Of a stretch of 64,000 nt of DNA, positions 17,455 to 26,032 are shown piece after piece (within the stretch, counting starts at the first letter, position 1; each line of letters starts with the position of its first letter). This DNA comes from an uncultured Sutterella sp. Lineage in GTDB: Bacteria; Pseudomonadota; Gammaproteobacteria; Burkholderiales; Burkholderiaceae_F. The stretch spans positions 265,201 through 329,200 of the forward strand of contig CABQGK010000001.1 of assembly GCA_902463725.1 (NCBI GenBank), given 5' to 3'. The position numbers and the translations under genes were made by a program. The notes beneath the pieces were generated by a model. The model was given only the letters and a program-made list of their open reading frames with translations, made no database searches and had not been told where the DNA came from.

Positions 17455-18297
17455 ATGATGGAAACGGTCAACTTAAGCGAACTACGCGTCGGTGTGGTGG
17501 GCTTTGGCAATATGGCAAGCGCCATGGTGAAGGGGTGGCTCGCGTCGGCGGCGCTGCTTCCCGGGCAGATTCATGTGAGTGCTGCGCACTATGAGCCGCT
17601 TGTGGCGCGCGCGAAAGCGCTTGGCGTGCACCCGTGGCGCACGAGCCGTGAAGTGGTGGCAGCAAGCGACTGGATTGTGTTGGCCGTTAAGCCCCATCTT
17701 TTTGAGCGCGTCATTGCCGAGCTAGGAAGCTCGCTGGTGGGAAAGCGGGTCGTGTCGGTAGCGGTTGGGATGCATTTTGCCGAACTTAAAGCAATGCTGC
17801 CTGAGCGTGCGCGACACGTCTCGGTAATGCCCAATACCCCTGTGGCAGTGGGCGAGGGGGTAATCCTCACAGAAGCGACGCCCACGGAGATGCAGGGCGA
17901 TAGTGGCGCCTTTACCGAAGCGGACTGGACCGTGTTTCAGGCACTGATGGCGCCGCTTGGGCGCGTGGTGATCGTGCCGCCAGAGAAAATGGCGGCAGCG
18001 GGGATCATTTCTGGCTGCGGGCCCGCGTGGGCGGCGATGGTCATCGAAGCGCTCGGGGATGCTGCCGTCAAGCATGGGATTGCGCGTGCGCAGGCCTATG
18101 AGCTCGCAAGCCAAATGCTGATGGGAACGGCAGCGCTACAGCTCGCTACGCGTGAGCACCCTGGCGTGATGAAAGATGCGGTTACATCGCCGGGCGGCAC
18201 TACGATTGTGGGGGTGGCAGCCTTGGAGCGCGCAGGATTGCGAAGCGCGATGATCGAGGCGGTTGACGCCGTAGTAGAGCGTATCCGCCGCGCGTAA
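17455..18297 (+). CDS. proC: Pyrroline-5-carboxylate reductase
   Basis: Last step of proline biosynthesis: NAD(P)H-dependent reduction of 1-pyrroline-5-carboxylate to L-proline in the cytosol. 280 residues, normal family length. The N-terminal Rossmann motif is VGVVGFGNMASAM (12-24); the second domain contains ISGCGPAWAAM and the family signature VTSPGGTT (243-250) within KDAVTSPGGTT. The start at 17455 is chosen for AAAGGA (17442-17447) at 7-nt spacing; a second ATG follows directly. It is transcribed alone or with the lipoprotein gene 176 nt downstream. Confidence 0.95.
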   Translation: MMETVNLSELRVGVVGFGNMASAMVKGWLASAALLPGQIHVSAAHYEPLVARAKALGVHPWRTSREVVAASDWIVLAVKPHLFERVIAELGSSLVGKRVVSVAVGMHFAELKAMLPERARHVSVMPNTPVAVGEGVILTEATPTEMQGDSGAFTEADWTVFQALMAPLGRVVIVPPEKMAAAGIISGCGPAWAAMVIEALGDAAVKHGIARAQAYELASQMLMGTAALQLATREHPGVMKDAVTSPGGTTIVGVAALERAGLRSAMIEAVDAVVERIRRA

Positions 18298-18473
18298 GCG
18301 CATAAGCGCTCGTGCTTAATGGGCGCGGAGCGTAGCTCGTGTGCGCCCTTCATCCGCTTGTTGCCTCTTAGGCTATGATTAGTAGTCACAGCGGCGTGCG
18401 CTTTTGCCCGAGCGCAGAAGAGAGCGACGCGCGCTAGAGCTAACGATGACCTTTAGCACTAGGAGTTTGGACC

Positions 18474-18914
18474 ATGACCCTCTTGCAGAAAAAAATCTCC
18501 ACCGTAGCCGCTACGCTGCTACTTCTTGCGGGCTGTGCAACTGAAAACCCGCTCTACCCTGAACCCAAGATCACCGAAGACGTGCACAAGGTGATGGCGC
18601 TTGTGGATAAGGGCGGAGAGAGCGGAAAAGAGCAGACCTATGAAGCGCTTTTTGCGGGCTACACCGGTTGCATGCCCTCAGGGCGGCAATGGGAAGAGAT
18701 GGAGCCAGGGGTGATCTTCTTTAGTTGCCGCGCGCCCTCGGGCGGGATGCTGCAGTTTATTTGGCGCGCCAAGAACGAGCGCTTTGTGCTCGATGAGGTG
18801 GTGGTCACCAACATGGCCGACCAAGAGTGGAGCGCGATGAATTATCGGGGCGCCGATGTGGAGAAGATGCTCGAGCGCGTGCGCCAGAACCGTCCGGTGA
18901 TCGACGAGCGTTAA
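18474..18914 (+). CDS. Small predicted outer-membrane lipoprotein
   Basis: 146 residues. The lipobox LLAG-C21 gives an N-acylated cysteine; Ala at +2 favours outer-membrane sorting. The mature part contains two further cysteines (in GYTGCMPSG and FFSCRAPSG) about 25 residues apart that could form a disulfide, a Trp-rich beta segment (MLQFIWRAKNERF) and a charged C-terminal helix. AGGAG (18461-18465) precedes the ATG. I do not recognise the family. Located between proC and a bidirectional terminator. Confidence 0.75.
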   Translation: MTLLQKKISTVAATLLLLAGCATENPLYPEPKITEDVHKVMALVDKGGESGKEQTYEALFAGYTGCMPSGRQWEEMEPGVIFFSCRAPSGGMLQFIWRAKNERFVLDEVVVTNMADQEWSAMNYRGADVEKMLERVRQNRPVIDER

Positions 18915-18938
18915 CGCAAGTCGCCCATGGGCTACTGA

Positions 18939-18985
18939 CAAAAAAAGAGAAGGCAGTGCTACGAAACGTTGTAGCGCTGCCTTTG
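18939..18985. terminator. Bidirectional terminator between lipoprotein gene and HTH gene
   Basis: Stem GGCAGTGCTAC (18952-18962) / GTAGCGCTGCC (18971-18981) with one wobble pair. It is preceded by an A-rich tract (18939-18951) and followed by TTTG, so it can act for the plus-strand lipoprotein gene and for the convergent minus-strand gene. Confidence 0.65.
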
Positions 18986-19017
18986 TGCCTCTCGGCGTTG
19001 TACGAGCTCTACGGGCG

Positions 19018-19542
19018 TTAACGCTTTGACTTCGGCTTTTTCTTCGCCACTTCGGAGAGCGCGCACCGTGGGCGACGCGAGAAGTCCTCGTGCGGCAGTC
19101 CTTTTCTGCGTAGCACCAAGTCGGGCCCCGCACGCATGAGTCCCGTATGCCGATTGAGTGTATCAAGAAGGCTTTTGACGTTGGGTAGCGAGATGCGTAG
19201 GCCAAATTTCTCTTCAACGAGCGCACGAACGTTTTCGCGCGTCCAGCCACGCCCTTTGAGGTTTAAGTCCGCAGGACGTTGAGCTTCGAGGATGTCGATG
19301 ATTTCTTGGCGTTGCGACTCGGAGAGCGTCGGCAGTCGTTTTGGTGCGAGAGGGCGCACCGCATCGGGGTCAGCCTGCCGAATTTCTCTGAGCCAGGTGT
19401 AGAGGAGCGAGCGACCAATATCGAGCGCATCAGCAATCTGCATTGCTGTCATCCTGCCCTCATTGTGCAGTCTGATGGCGAGCGCCTTGGCCTGCTCCAC
19501 TTCCGCTTTAGTTCGGCGGTGACGTGGTTTAGCTGAAACCAT
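19018..19542 (-). CDS. Orphan helix-turn-helix protein (IS630-type N-terminal domain)
   Basis: 174 residues. An N-terminal helix-turn-helix (about 14-54: MTAMQIADALDIGRSLLYTWL) is followed by a winged-helix segment (about 70-125, with GWTRENVRALVEEKFGLRIS) of the kind found in front of IS630/Tc1-like transposases. The tail is basic (KKKPKSKR). No DDE catalytic domain follows and no IS termini are seen, so this is either a transposase remnant that kept its reading frame or a domesticated DNA-binding regulator. No clear ribosome site precedes the ATG at 19542. Confidence 0.65.
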   Translation of the reverse strand: MVSAKPRHRRTKAEVEQAKALAIRLHNEGRMTAMQIADALDIGRSLLYTWLREIRQADPDAVRPLAPKRLPTLSESQRQEIIDILEAQRPADLNLKGRGWTRENVRALVEEKFGLRISLPNVKSLLDTLNRHTGLMRAGPDLVLRRKGLPHEDFSRRPRCALSEVAKKKPKSKR

Positions 19543-19872
19543 AAATGAGGAAAATAAGTAAGTAAGTGAATTGTTGCAGTCGCAACTTTTAGCGAAGAAC
19601 AGCTTTTCATTGTAGCAAACTGAAAAGTTTCTTGCCTCAGGGATTGACCCTATACCATTTGGGGGGTTGTGGCAGTAGGAATAGGACGAAAAATGTGCGC
19701 TGCGCGAAATGTTTTCTGTGTCAACGACTTCGGTGCGGGTCTGATTTGAAGTGAGTTGATTTTTTGCGGGAAATTGACAAGGTTGAGGAGATTCAAAATC
19801 TCCTCCCCAAGACGTATTTTACCGTGGCGTAAATACTTTCGATTGCGTTGCGCTCAAGCGTTGCCCGAGCGG
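19543..19872. other. Intergenic region between HTH gene and serB
   Basis: No gene. It holds a short AAGT tandem run near 19557-19569 and a perfect 9-bp inverted repeat GAGGAGATT (19785-19793) / AATCTCCTC (19797-19805) with a 3-nt loop. The latter lies 67 nt downstream of the serB stop on the minus strand. It may end serB transcription, although no T run follows it. Confidence 0.4.
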
Positions 19873-20733
19873 CTACCAGCTTTCGGCGAAAAGCAGTGCA
19901 ATCGTGTCAAGGCCACCCGTTCGGATGGCGCAACTTGCAGCCGAGATGGCCACGGGCTTTGCGTGGTACGCCACCGAGAGCCCCGCCGCAGCGAGCATTT
20001 GCACGTCGTTTGCGCCGTCGCCCACGGCCATGGTCGCTGAGAGCGGGAGTCCCTGCGTCTGAGCGAGCACTTCGAGCGCGCGGCGCTTGCCGTCGGCATC
20101 AAAGAGTTTACCGCCCGCAGGCCCGGTGACCTCCCCGGTGAGCGCGCCTAGCGCGTCGCGCACAAGCTCGTTACTGACGCAGTAATCGATGCCAAGGGTG
20201 TCGGCGACGCGTGAGGTAAATTCTGGAAAGCCCCCAGAGAGAATCGCTGTGCGCATGCCGTAGCGAGCACAGAAGTCAAGGAGGTATTTGGCGCCTGGCT
20301 GCAGTTCAATGGCGCGCACGGCCGCATCTATCGCATCCGAGGCGAGCCCTTTGAGCGCCGCAACACGCGAGCGTAGGCTCTCGGCGAAGTCCGCCTTGCC
20401 GGCCATGGCCTGCGCCGTAAGGGCAGCAACTTCTTTCTCACGGCCGCCCAAGCGTGCCATATCATCGATGCATTCGTTGACGACGAGCGTGCCGTCCATG
20501 TCAAAGGCGATAAAGCGAATATCGGCGACGGAGAGCCGCTCGGGAACGAGCATCACATTGAGCGAGCTAAAGTCTGCGGCGCGTGTGAGGATCGCCTCGC
20601 GCGCCGCCTCTTCAATGCCGCCCAAGCGTATGGCGCCAGGGCGATGTTGTGCGCGCTTGGCACATGCAACGGGCGCGAGCGCATCCAGTGCGCCGTGCGC
20701 TAGATCTTCGCCAGTCAGTATGCAGTCGAGCAT
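19873..20733 (-). CDS. serB: Phosphoserine phosphatase
   Basis: HAD-superfamily enzyme for the last step of serine synthesis (O-phospho-L-serine to L-serine). 286 residues. Motif I FDMDGTLV has the nucleophile D78 and acid/base D80; motif II is S166 in ILSGGF; motif III is K216; motif IV is GDGANDVQML (238-247). VAYHAKP (254-260) is typical of SerB. An N-terminal extension of about 70 residues precedes the catalytic domain, as in many proteobacterial SerB proteins. AAGGAG lies about 11 nt before the ATG. Many SerB proteins have DMDST; the Gly in place of Ser here is still within HAD consensus. Confidence 0.93.
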   Translation of the reverse strand: MLDCILTGEDLAHGALDALAPVACAKRAQHRPGAIRLGGIEEAAREAILTRAADFSSLNVMLVPERLSVADIRFIAFDMDGTLVVNECIDDMARLGGREKEVAALTAQAMAGKADFAESLRSRVAALKGLASDAIDAAVRAIELQPGAKYLLDFCARYGMRTAILSGGFPEFTSRVADTLGIDYCVSNELVRDALGALTGEVTGPAGGKLFDADGKRRALEVLAQTQGLPLSATMAVGDGANDVQMLAAAGLSVAYHAKPVAISAASCAIRTGGLDTIALLFAESW

Positions 20734-21132
20734 GAGTCCTCAGTCTCCTTAAGAAAATTTACGGTGGGCGGCACGCGTCGCGCATGCGTGTGGGAAGCTG
20801 CGTCTGCTGCCCCAAGCCCCCCTTTGCAAGGCGCTCGCAGCCCAAAAGAGTCTAGCGCAGACGAGCGAGCGCTGCGCAGTGGGGCGAGTTGCGCCGCTTG
20901 GCGCTCAAGCTTCGCTCTGCGAGTCTGCTCCTTCTTTGGTAGGAGAGAAACCGCGCAGTGTGCCTTCTAATGACTGATTCGAAAGCGCTGTGCTCTTCAT
21001 ATAATGAAAAGCAAGTATTCTGCGCCCATGAGGGAAGCTGGCGGCCGAGGCGTGGCCTCCAGGCTTTGAGAGCGCCTGAGACACAAAAGACTAACGGCCT
21101 CGCCAAACGCGAGGTCACAAAGGAGTATGGAG
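20734..21132. promoter_or_regulatory. Divergent promoter region, serB / acidic protein gene
   Basis: A perfect TATAAT (20999-21004) inside the small dyad TTCAT-ATA-ATGAA points toward the plus-strand gene at 21133; the -35 region (around 20976-20983) is weak. Nothing else is recognised in these 400 bp. Confidence 0.45.
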
Positions 21133-21783
21133 ATGGTTGAAGAGGTAGAGAAAGCCGAAGACAAAGGCAAAGGCACGGACGGTCAAGAAACGGTGCGCGT
21201 TGATGCGCAAAGCTTTACGGTTGAGCAACAGAAGCTCTTTACCGAAGGCTGGAAAGCCGCCGGTGGCTATATGGGCGACATCAAGACCGAGTCTCCGCTT
21301 TTTGCCCCATGGAGCCGTGATGAGTGCATTGATGTGGTGGGCGACGATCCGGTGCGTTGGGGGCGTGACTATTGGGACTGGCGCAAGGAGGAGCTCGCCA
21401 ACGCGGCGCTACTCGAAGCGTTCGATAGCCCGCGCGGTAGCATCGCCGCCTCATTTATGCACTCGAGCGTGATGAGTAGCCGCCCTGCGCAATACCTCTA
21501 CGGGACGCTACACGATACGGTCACCCCCGCCTTTGAGGCGAGCGTGATGCTTGAGCCGCTCAGAATCTTCTCGGTGGCGCAGCTCGCTGCGAGCGAGGAG
21601 CAGCTCGCGCGCCTTAGCCCCGCCGATCTCGAAGGTTTCGCCGAAATGTGCGGTGTGCACCTTGATCGTGCCATGCTCTATCGCTTTAACGATGGCTCGC
21701 ACCTCTTGCGCGATGAGGACAACTATTGGTGCCTCACTGACGAAGAAGCTAAGAACCTCACGAAAAAGCTCGCTGAACTCTAA
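21133..21783 (+). CDS. Unrecognised acidic cytosolic protein
   Basis: 216 residues starting MVEEVEKAEDKG. The ATG at 21133 is preferred to the in-frame ATG at 21127 because AGGAG (21121-21125) is only 1 nt from the latter but 7 nt from the former. No signal peptide or membrane segment. The N-terminus is charged and probably disordered (about 25 residues). The rest is mixed helical with several Trp/Tyr (WGRDYWDWRKEE near 74-86) and a C-terminal segment ending in a charged helix. Monocistronic: own promoter and strong terminator. I do not recognise the family. Confidence 0.75.
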   Translation: MVEEVEKAEDKGKGTDGQETVRVDAQSFTVEQQKLFTEGWKAAGGYMGDIKTESPLFAPWSRDECIDVVGDDPVRWGRDYWDWRKEELANAALLEAFDSPRGSIAASFMHSSVMSSRPAQYLYGTLHDTVTPAFEASVMLEPLRIFSVAQLAASEEQLARLSPADLEGFAEMCGVHLDRAMLYRFNDGSHLLRDEDNYWCLTDEEAKNLTKKLAEL

Positions 21784-21803
21784 GCGCTAGCGACACAGCA
21801 TCA

Positions 21804-21838
21804 AGCGGCGCCGAGGAGCTCGCCTCGCGCCGCTTTTT
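21804..21838 (+). terminator. Intrinsic terminator
   Basis: Arms AGCGGCGCCGAGG and CCTCGCGCCGCT form a stem with a single bulge, with five T residues directly after it, 20 nt past the stop codon of the acidic protein gene. Confidence 0.85.
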
Positions 21839-21961
21839 GTGGGGTGGCCGCAAGCTGGTGTTTTGGCAAATGCGCCCGCAACGCGCGTGGCGCTTAGGTG
21901 CCAAATCTAAATGCTCTTGGGAAAATACGAAAAGGCGTTTTTCAAAAATAGCGGTAATTCT

Positions 21962-21983
21962 AATTGTTCATATATGAGCAATT
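21962..21983. promoter_or_regulatory. 22-bp near-perfect palindrome upstream of tpsB
   Basis: Half-sites AATTGTTCATA and TATGAGCAATT are mirror images with a single mismatched pair. It lies about 490 bp before the tpsB promoter in an AT-rich stretch. The same half-sites, further apart, occur upstream of the first giant adhesin (25391-25436). A shared regulator site is suspected. Confidence 0.45.
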
Positions 21984-22443
21984 AAGCGACGATTTTTTTG
22001 CTCGATCATTTCGTTTTTTCTGAGCCCGAGCTCCCATTGCGCCGCCAAGAGGCATGCACCTCTCGCGGGGCTGGGCTGTGCGCACATTGCTTTGAAACTC
22101 CCTCAAGCGTAGGCTTTACCTAAGGGCGACTTCTGCTCCAAAAAACGCACTCGGCTCTCGGTGAGCTAAGCCCGCAAGGGCTAGCTTTTGCGCGGCATTC
22201 TGTCGCGCGTTAGCGCCCGTCTGCCTGATTAACTCGATACGCTTTTTTTGCTACGTATTTACCTCCATTTCCCGTTTGCGTACAGCACTCAACGCGCGCA
22301 CTGAACCTTGCACCGTTGGCATGTGCGGTGCAGTTTCAAGTGCGACTGGTATCAAATTACAGATAGGTAGAAATTCCTATTTGAAAATAAATTTTTAGCG
22401 TTTAGCCTGTTTTTCTAGCAAATGTTATGAAGCCGCGTGTATA

Positions 22444-22462
22444 GCTCGGCTATAATCCGAGC
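22444..22462 (+). promoter_or_regulatory. tpsB promoter -10 box inside an inverted repeat
   Basis: A perfect TATAAT (22451-22456) is flanked by GCTCGG (22444-22449) and CCGAGC (22457-22462), a perfect 6-bp dyad with a 7-nt centre. The -35 region is poor (TGAAGC at 22428-22433 at 17-nt spacing), which suggests activator dependence or repressor control. The start would be near 22463, about 60 nt before the ATG. The remaining parts of 21839-22443 show no gene. Confidence 0.55.
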
Positions 22463-22521
22463 CATAAGCACCACGCCCCTGAGCGGCGCGTGACCCTCTC
22501 TAAAGATTCGAGTCTTTGAAC

Positions 22522-24228
22522 ATGCAGAAACTTACTTCACTTACTAAGACGCGGCGAGTTCGGCTCGCTGCGCTGCTGCGACTTTCGTTAATGAGTGCCG
22601 CGCTCGCCACTGCCATGGCGGCTAGTGCTGCGGATGTGCCGCCTCGGCCTGCACTTCCGCGTGATGCGGCCGATCCTGCCCGTGAACTGCAGCGCTTGCA
22701 GCAGGGGGTGGATCGTTTCCAAGCTGAGCAGGAAGTTCAGCGTCTGCGTGGGCAGCAAGAGCAGGGCGAGGTGAAGGCACCGTCGGCACAGGTTCCGCAG
22801 GGTGCAAATTTCTCCTTTGTGCTCAAAAAAGTGACGCACAACCCGAGCGCCGTGCTCTCAGACGCGGAGATTGATGCGATCGTTGCGCCTTATCTTGATA
22901 AGAAGATGGACATCAATGCGCTCAAGGAAATGCTTGGCGCGATTAACGCTCGCTACTATGCGCTCGGTTACGTGGTGTGCGAAGCACGTCTCAAGCCGCA
23001 GCGCATCCACAATGGGGAGCTCGCGATCACGCTCATTGAAGGCAAGACCGAAGCGGTGGACATCAAGGGGGCAAAGCACACCAACGAGCGCTGGATTAAG
23101 AGCCACTTCAATCTCAAAGAGGGGGAAGTCGCAAATTACCGTGAGATGAGCGAAGACCTCGTGCGCTTTAACATGGTCAACGACGTGGAGCTCTCGATTG
23201 ATATTCGCGCGGGTAACGCGCCTGAGACCACGCGCTACGAGATTACCGCGCACGAGCCAGATCTCTTTGGGGTGACGGTTTTCGGTGATACGAATGGCCC
23301 CACGACCACGGGGCGTTTCCGTGCGGGCGCATCGATTACCGATCGCTCGGTCTTTGGTATTCGCGACTCGCTCATGCTCCTTGTAATGGGCAGCATGGGT
23401 AGCCAGTCGGCGCTTGCGACGTATTCGATTCCGCTCTGGCCCAATGGGCCGCGTCTGTCGGTCTCGGGCTCGATGGGGCGCGTGACGGTGAAAAACGGGC
23501 CGTCTGCGGAAATGGAAGTCACCGGTAAGTCGCACTACGTTAATACCCGCTTGGATCAGCCGGTCTATGTGACGCAGCACCAGAAATGGACGCTTTTTGC
23601 GCAGTACATGGATCAGTATTCGCTCACGCGCATGTTCGACGTCGACATGAATGAAACCACGATTCGCACGACGAGCGCGGGCTTTGAAGGGCTGCTCTAC
23701 GGTGAGGGTAGCGTCTACTACCTCACGAGCGCCATCAATCACGCTAAGGCGAGCGAAGAGACCTTCCAAGAGAAGTGGCAGGCCTATACGCTGACGGGTA
23801 ACGCCTTTGGGAAGTGGCGTCTCAGTAACGTCGATACGTTTAGCGCGTCGGCGAATTGGCAGACGCATTTGGGCGGGGACGATCTTGTGAGCTCGCAGCA
23901 GTTCTACCTCGGTAACGGCTCGGGTATTCGCGGCTACGCCAACGACTTGATTTCGGCCGATCGTGGCGTGTGGCTCAATTTGGAAGTTGAGCGCGACCTG
24001 GGGCGTCCATTCCCCGCGGTCTTTGCTTTCTTTGATACAGGGCGACTTTGGGGGAACTCGGTCTATAAGACGAAGCGCCTCTCAAGCGTGGGTGCTGGGT
24101 TGCGCGTGCCGCTCTGGAAGAACGCCTCGATCATGGGGCAGATGGCCATTCCGCTCAATCGCAATGTCGATGGGGGCCTAGCGGTGGATACCGTGCGCTT
24201 TGATGCGAGCTTTATTGCGTCGTGGTAA
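22522..24228 (+). CDS. Two-partner secretion outer-membrane transporter (TpsB, FhaC/ShlB family)
   Basis: Outer-membrane pore that exports a TpsA exoprotein. 568 residues from the ATG at 22522 (the TTG at 22516 is less likely). Signal peptide to about ASA-36; a Pro-rich linker and Gln-rich helix (about 40-85) like the FhaC plug helix; POTRA 1 (about 97-173) and POTRA 2 (about 175-250), which bind the TpsA secretion domain; then a 16-strand barrel. The conserved loop L6 motif appears as GIRGY (468-472) and the following strand motif FFDTGR near 503. It ends in SFIASW, a terminal aromatic residue. No clear Shine-Dalgarno sequence. It is the only TpsB seen and probably serves both giant adhesins downstream. 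Confidence 0.93.
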   Translation: MQKLTSLTKTRRVRLAALLRLSLMSAALATAMAASAADVPPRPALPRDAADPARELQRLQQGVDRFQAEQEVQRLRGQQEQGEVKAPSAQVPQGANFSFVLKKVTHNPSAVLSDAEIDAIVAPYLDKKMDINALKEMLGAINARYYALGYVVCEARLKPQRIHNGELAITLIEGKTEAVDIKGAKHTNERWIKSHFNLKEGEVANYREMSEDLVRFNMVNDVELSIDIRAGNAPETTRYEITAHEPDLFGVTVFGDTNGPTTTGRFRAGASITDRSVFGIRDSLMLLVMGSMGSQSALATYSIPLWPNGPRLSVSGSMGRVTVKNGPSAEMEVTGKSHYVNTRLDQPVYVTQHQKWTLFAQYMDQYSLTRMFDVDMNETTIRTTSAGFEGLLYGEGSVYYLTSAINHAKASEETFQEKWQAYTLTGNAFGKWRLSNVDTFSASANWQTHLGGDDLVSSQQFYLGNGSGIRGYANDLISADRGVWLNLEVERDLGRPFPAVFAFFDTGRLWGNSVYKTKRLSSVGAGLRVPLWKNASIMGQMAIPLNRNVDGGLAVDTVRFDASFIASW

Positions 24229-24309
24229 CGACTAAGGCAAGTGGGGGTGGCGCGAAGGATTTTCCGCCTGAGCGTGCGCCCCTAGCGAGCCTGCGCTTAC
24301 GTTTTCATG

Positions 24310-24349
24310 CTGCCTGGTGCTCAATGGAGTGCTGGGCAGTTTTGTTTTG
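24310..24349 (+). terminator. Probable tpsB terminator
   Basis: Stem CTGCC (24310-24314) / GGCAG (24335-24339), extendable inward with wobble pairs, followed by TTTTGTTTT. It lies 82 nt after the tpsB stop. If it works, the giant adhesin gene downstream needs its own promoter. Confidence 0.4.
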
Positions 24350-24542
24350 GGCGGCAGAAGCATTGCGCTCGAGGCGTGCCTTCTTCGCCAGCTTCCCACC
24401 GTAAGCAAGGCTTTTGCAGCCCATCTAGTGTTTACCGCGACGCCAGTCGTTCACATTTCCTATCGCCGATGCACCATCAATTGGGCGAAGGCCAACGAGG
24501 CGCTCTGTTTGAGCGTTTTGGGTATTTCCCAAATCTTGTTGA

Positions 24543-24671
24543 GAGGTCATCCTTACACCCTTGCACATAGTGGACCTTTCTATCCTATTCCTGAACAGTA
24601 CCTACAAAGAGTTCCTGACCGAAACCGGGGCCACTATCAGGGTAGATATGGAAACAGGTGAAATTCTATAG
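24543..24671 (+). pseudogene. Possible 3' remnant of a lost gene
   Basis: A 42-codon open stretch reads EVILTPLHIVDLSILFLNST then YKEFLTETGATIRVDMETG, ending EIL-stop. It has the look of a natural protein C-terminus. There is no start codon context, and a stop lies just upstream in the same frame. A perfect 12-bp hairpin begins immediately after its stop, as expected of a real gene end. The family is not recognised. It would be the scar of a deletion in the tpsB-tpsA interval. Confidence 0.3.
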
Positions 24672-24701
24672 ACAAGAAGCCGCCTAAAAGCGGCTTCTTG
24701 T
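24672..24701 (+). terminator. Perfect 12-bp hairpin after the remnant
   Basis: Arms ACAAGAAGCCGC (24672-24683) and GCGGCTTCTTGT (24690-24701) with loop CTAAAA. T-rich on the closing arm but with only one further T behind it (TAAAG). Probably a terminator left from the lost gene. Confidence 0.5.
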
Positions 24702-24762
24702 TAAAGTGGCCACGGATGAGTAAACACCATGCATTCAGAAAATCCAGAGAGCTAGAAACACC

Positions 24763-24803
24763 GTCATCTCCTACATAGTGAGAGGAAGCGTCATCTCCTA
24801 CAT
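24763..24803. repeat. Two 14-bp direct repeats
   Basis: GTCATCTCCTACAT occurs at 24763-24776 and 24790-24803, 27 bp apart, in non-coding DNA. This could be a recombination scar or a repeated binding site. Confidence 0.5.
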
Positions 24804-26004
24804 GTGGTGGTAACTCAGAAGTACATTAAGGATGCACGTCCCAACAAAGAATGGGATGGAGTCATCGCTTACTCAACAAAATCTTGCTACGCTAACTTAC
24901 CCGTTAAACCCGTAGCTCTCAACATAAAATGGGAAATACCCAGCGTTTTTACGGTACTGAGCTATCACGATAGGAGGTCTACTCTTGCTCCGTGCCTGCG
25001 CCTTCCCGACCATCACACATCACAATCAAAGGGGGCGCGCGTGCGCAAGTATGTCTTCTCAAAGACGCGCAGCGGCGTGCGCACGGCTCCTCCTTATTAA
25101 AACCGCCAGTGGATACTGACAACAATTGACGCGCGCAAAGAAGACACAGCACCGAAAGCGCGCAAGTGACACCTTCTACAAGGATCAATTATTGATCTGA
25201 ATATTTGAACGCCTACTCGCACAAGGGTTTGAACAAAAAGTACAACCTTGATACAACTTTTTTGGGTGGCTACATTTTGGGGCGTTTTTGTCTCGTGCGC
25301 TTAAATCCAATCTAAATAGACTTAGATTATGTCTGACGGTTTTTCATTACAAATGTAAATTAGCAATATTTAAATATCTATTTAAAATTTAATTGTTCGT
25401 ATCGCAACAAATATCAATAAATATCTATGAGCAATTTTCAGGTATTTATCTATCATCCTTTCGGTGTACTCCCTAGGGGAACAAGTGACGCGGTTTTGAC
25501 ATAAGTTGGCGACTTTTCGTGATGCTATCGTAGCCACTAATGCTAGAAAAGACTTGTGTCACAAGCGCTTGAGCGGAATTTGCCGAGTGGCTGTGGGGAA
25601 ATGGCAGTCTTTGCTGCATCACCGACTTTAGTGGGGAGGGAAAACCCCTAGTTTCGTGATGAGCAATCCCAAGAGGCTCGCGGAAGAGCGGTACTCTTTA
25701 TCTAAATATTTCATACGCTTTTTCTGACATGATTTTTTGCGCGGGACGCCCTAGGGGCTAACGTGGGGGAGTGGGTGTTGTACGCCGCTTTTGGGCTTGG
25801 CAGAAGCTCTGGCAAGGACTTCGGATGGGCGCCAATAGCGTGCCATGGCTTGGGTTCAGGGGGTACGCGCTTTGAATAGGTCGCTGGGATTAGGTCTAGG
25901 GAAATCTCGGCATTATCTCGTGCGATTATTGGTTTCTGAGATAAAAGCGCTTAAAGAAAACATTCAGCTTTGGCTCTATTAGTTGAAATTTGAATAAAAA
26001 ACTC
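24804..26004. other. Non-coding interval before the first giant adhesin
   Basis: No convincing gene. It is AT-rich between about 25300 and 25450. It holds half-sites AATTGTTC (25391-25398) and GAGCAATT (25429-25436), plus TTTAATTGTT (25388-25397) and AATAAATATCTAT (25416-25428), the last two shared with the region before the second autotransporter. The remainder appears to be decayed sequence. Confidence 0.45.
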
Positions 26005-26032
26005 TTGCGCGGCTTTAATTTTTAGATATAAT
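26005..26032 (+). promoter_or_regulatory. Candidate promoter of giant adhesin 1
   Basis: TTGCGC (26005-26010, weak -35), 16-nt spacer, perfect TATAAT (26027-26032). The start would be near 26039, giving a leader of about 620 nt. A hairpin TCATTCC/GGAATGA lies at once downstream (about 26052-26080), and a TGAT tandem run (26523-26538, four copies) lies about 120 nt before the start codon. Confidence 0.45.

Noticed and set aside
17022..17525. 167-codon minus-strand frame overlapping the proC start
   Set aside because: It overlaps proC, which is unambiguous, and shows no domain or ribosome site.
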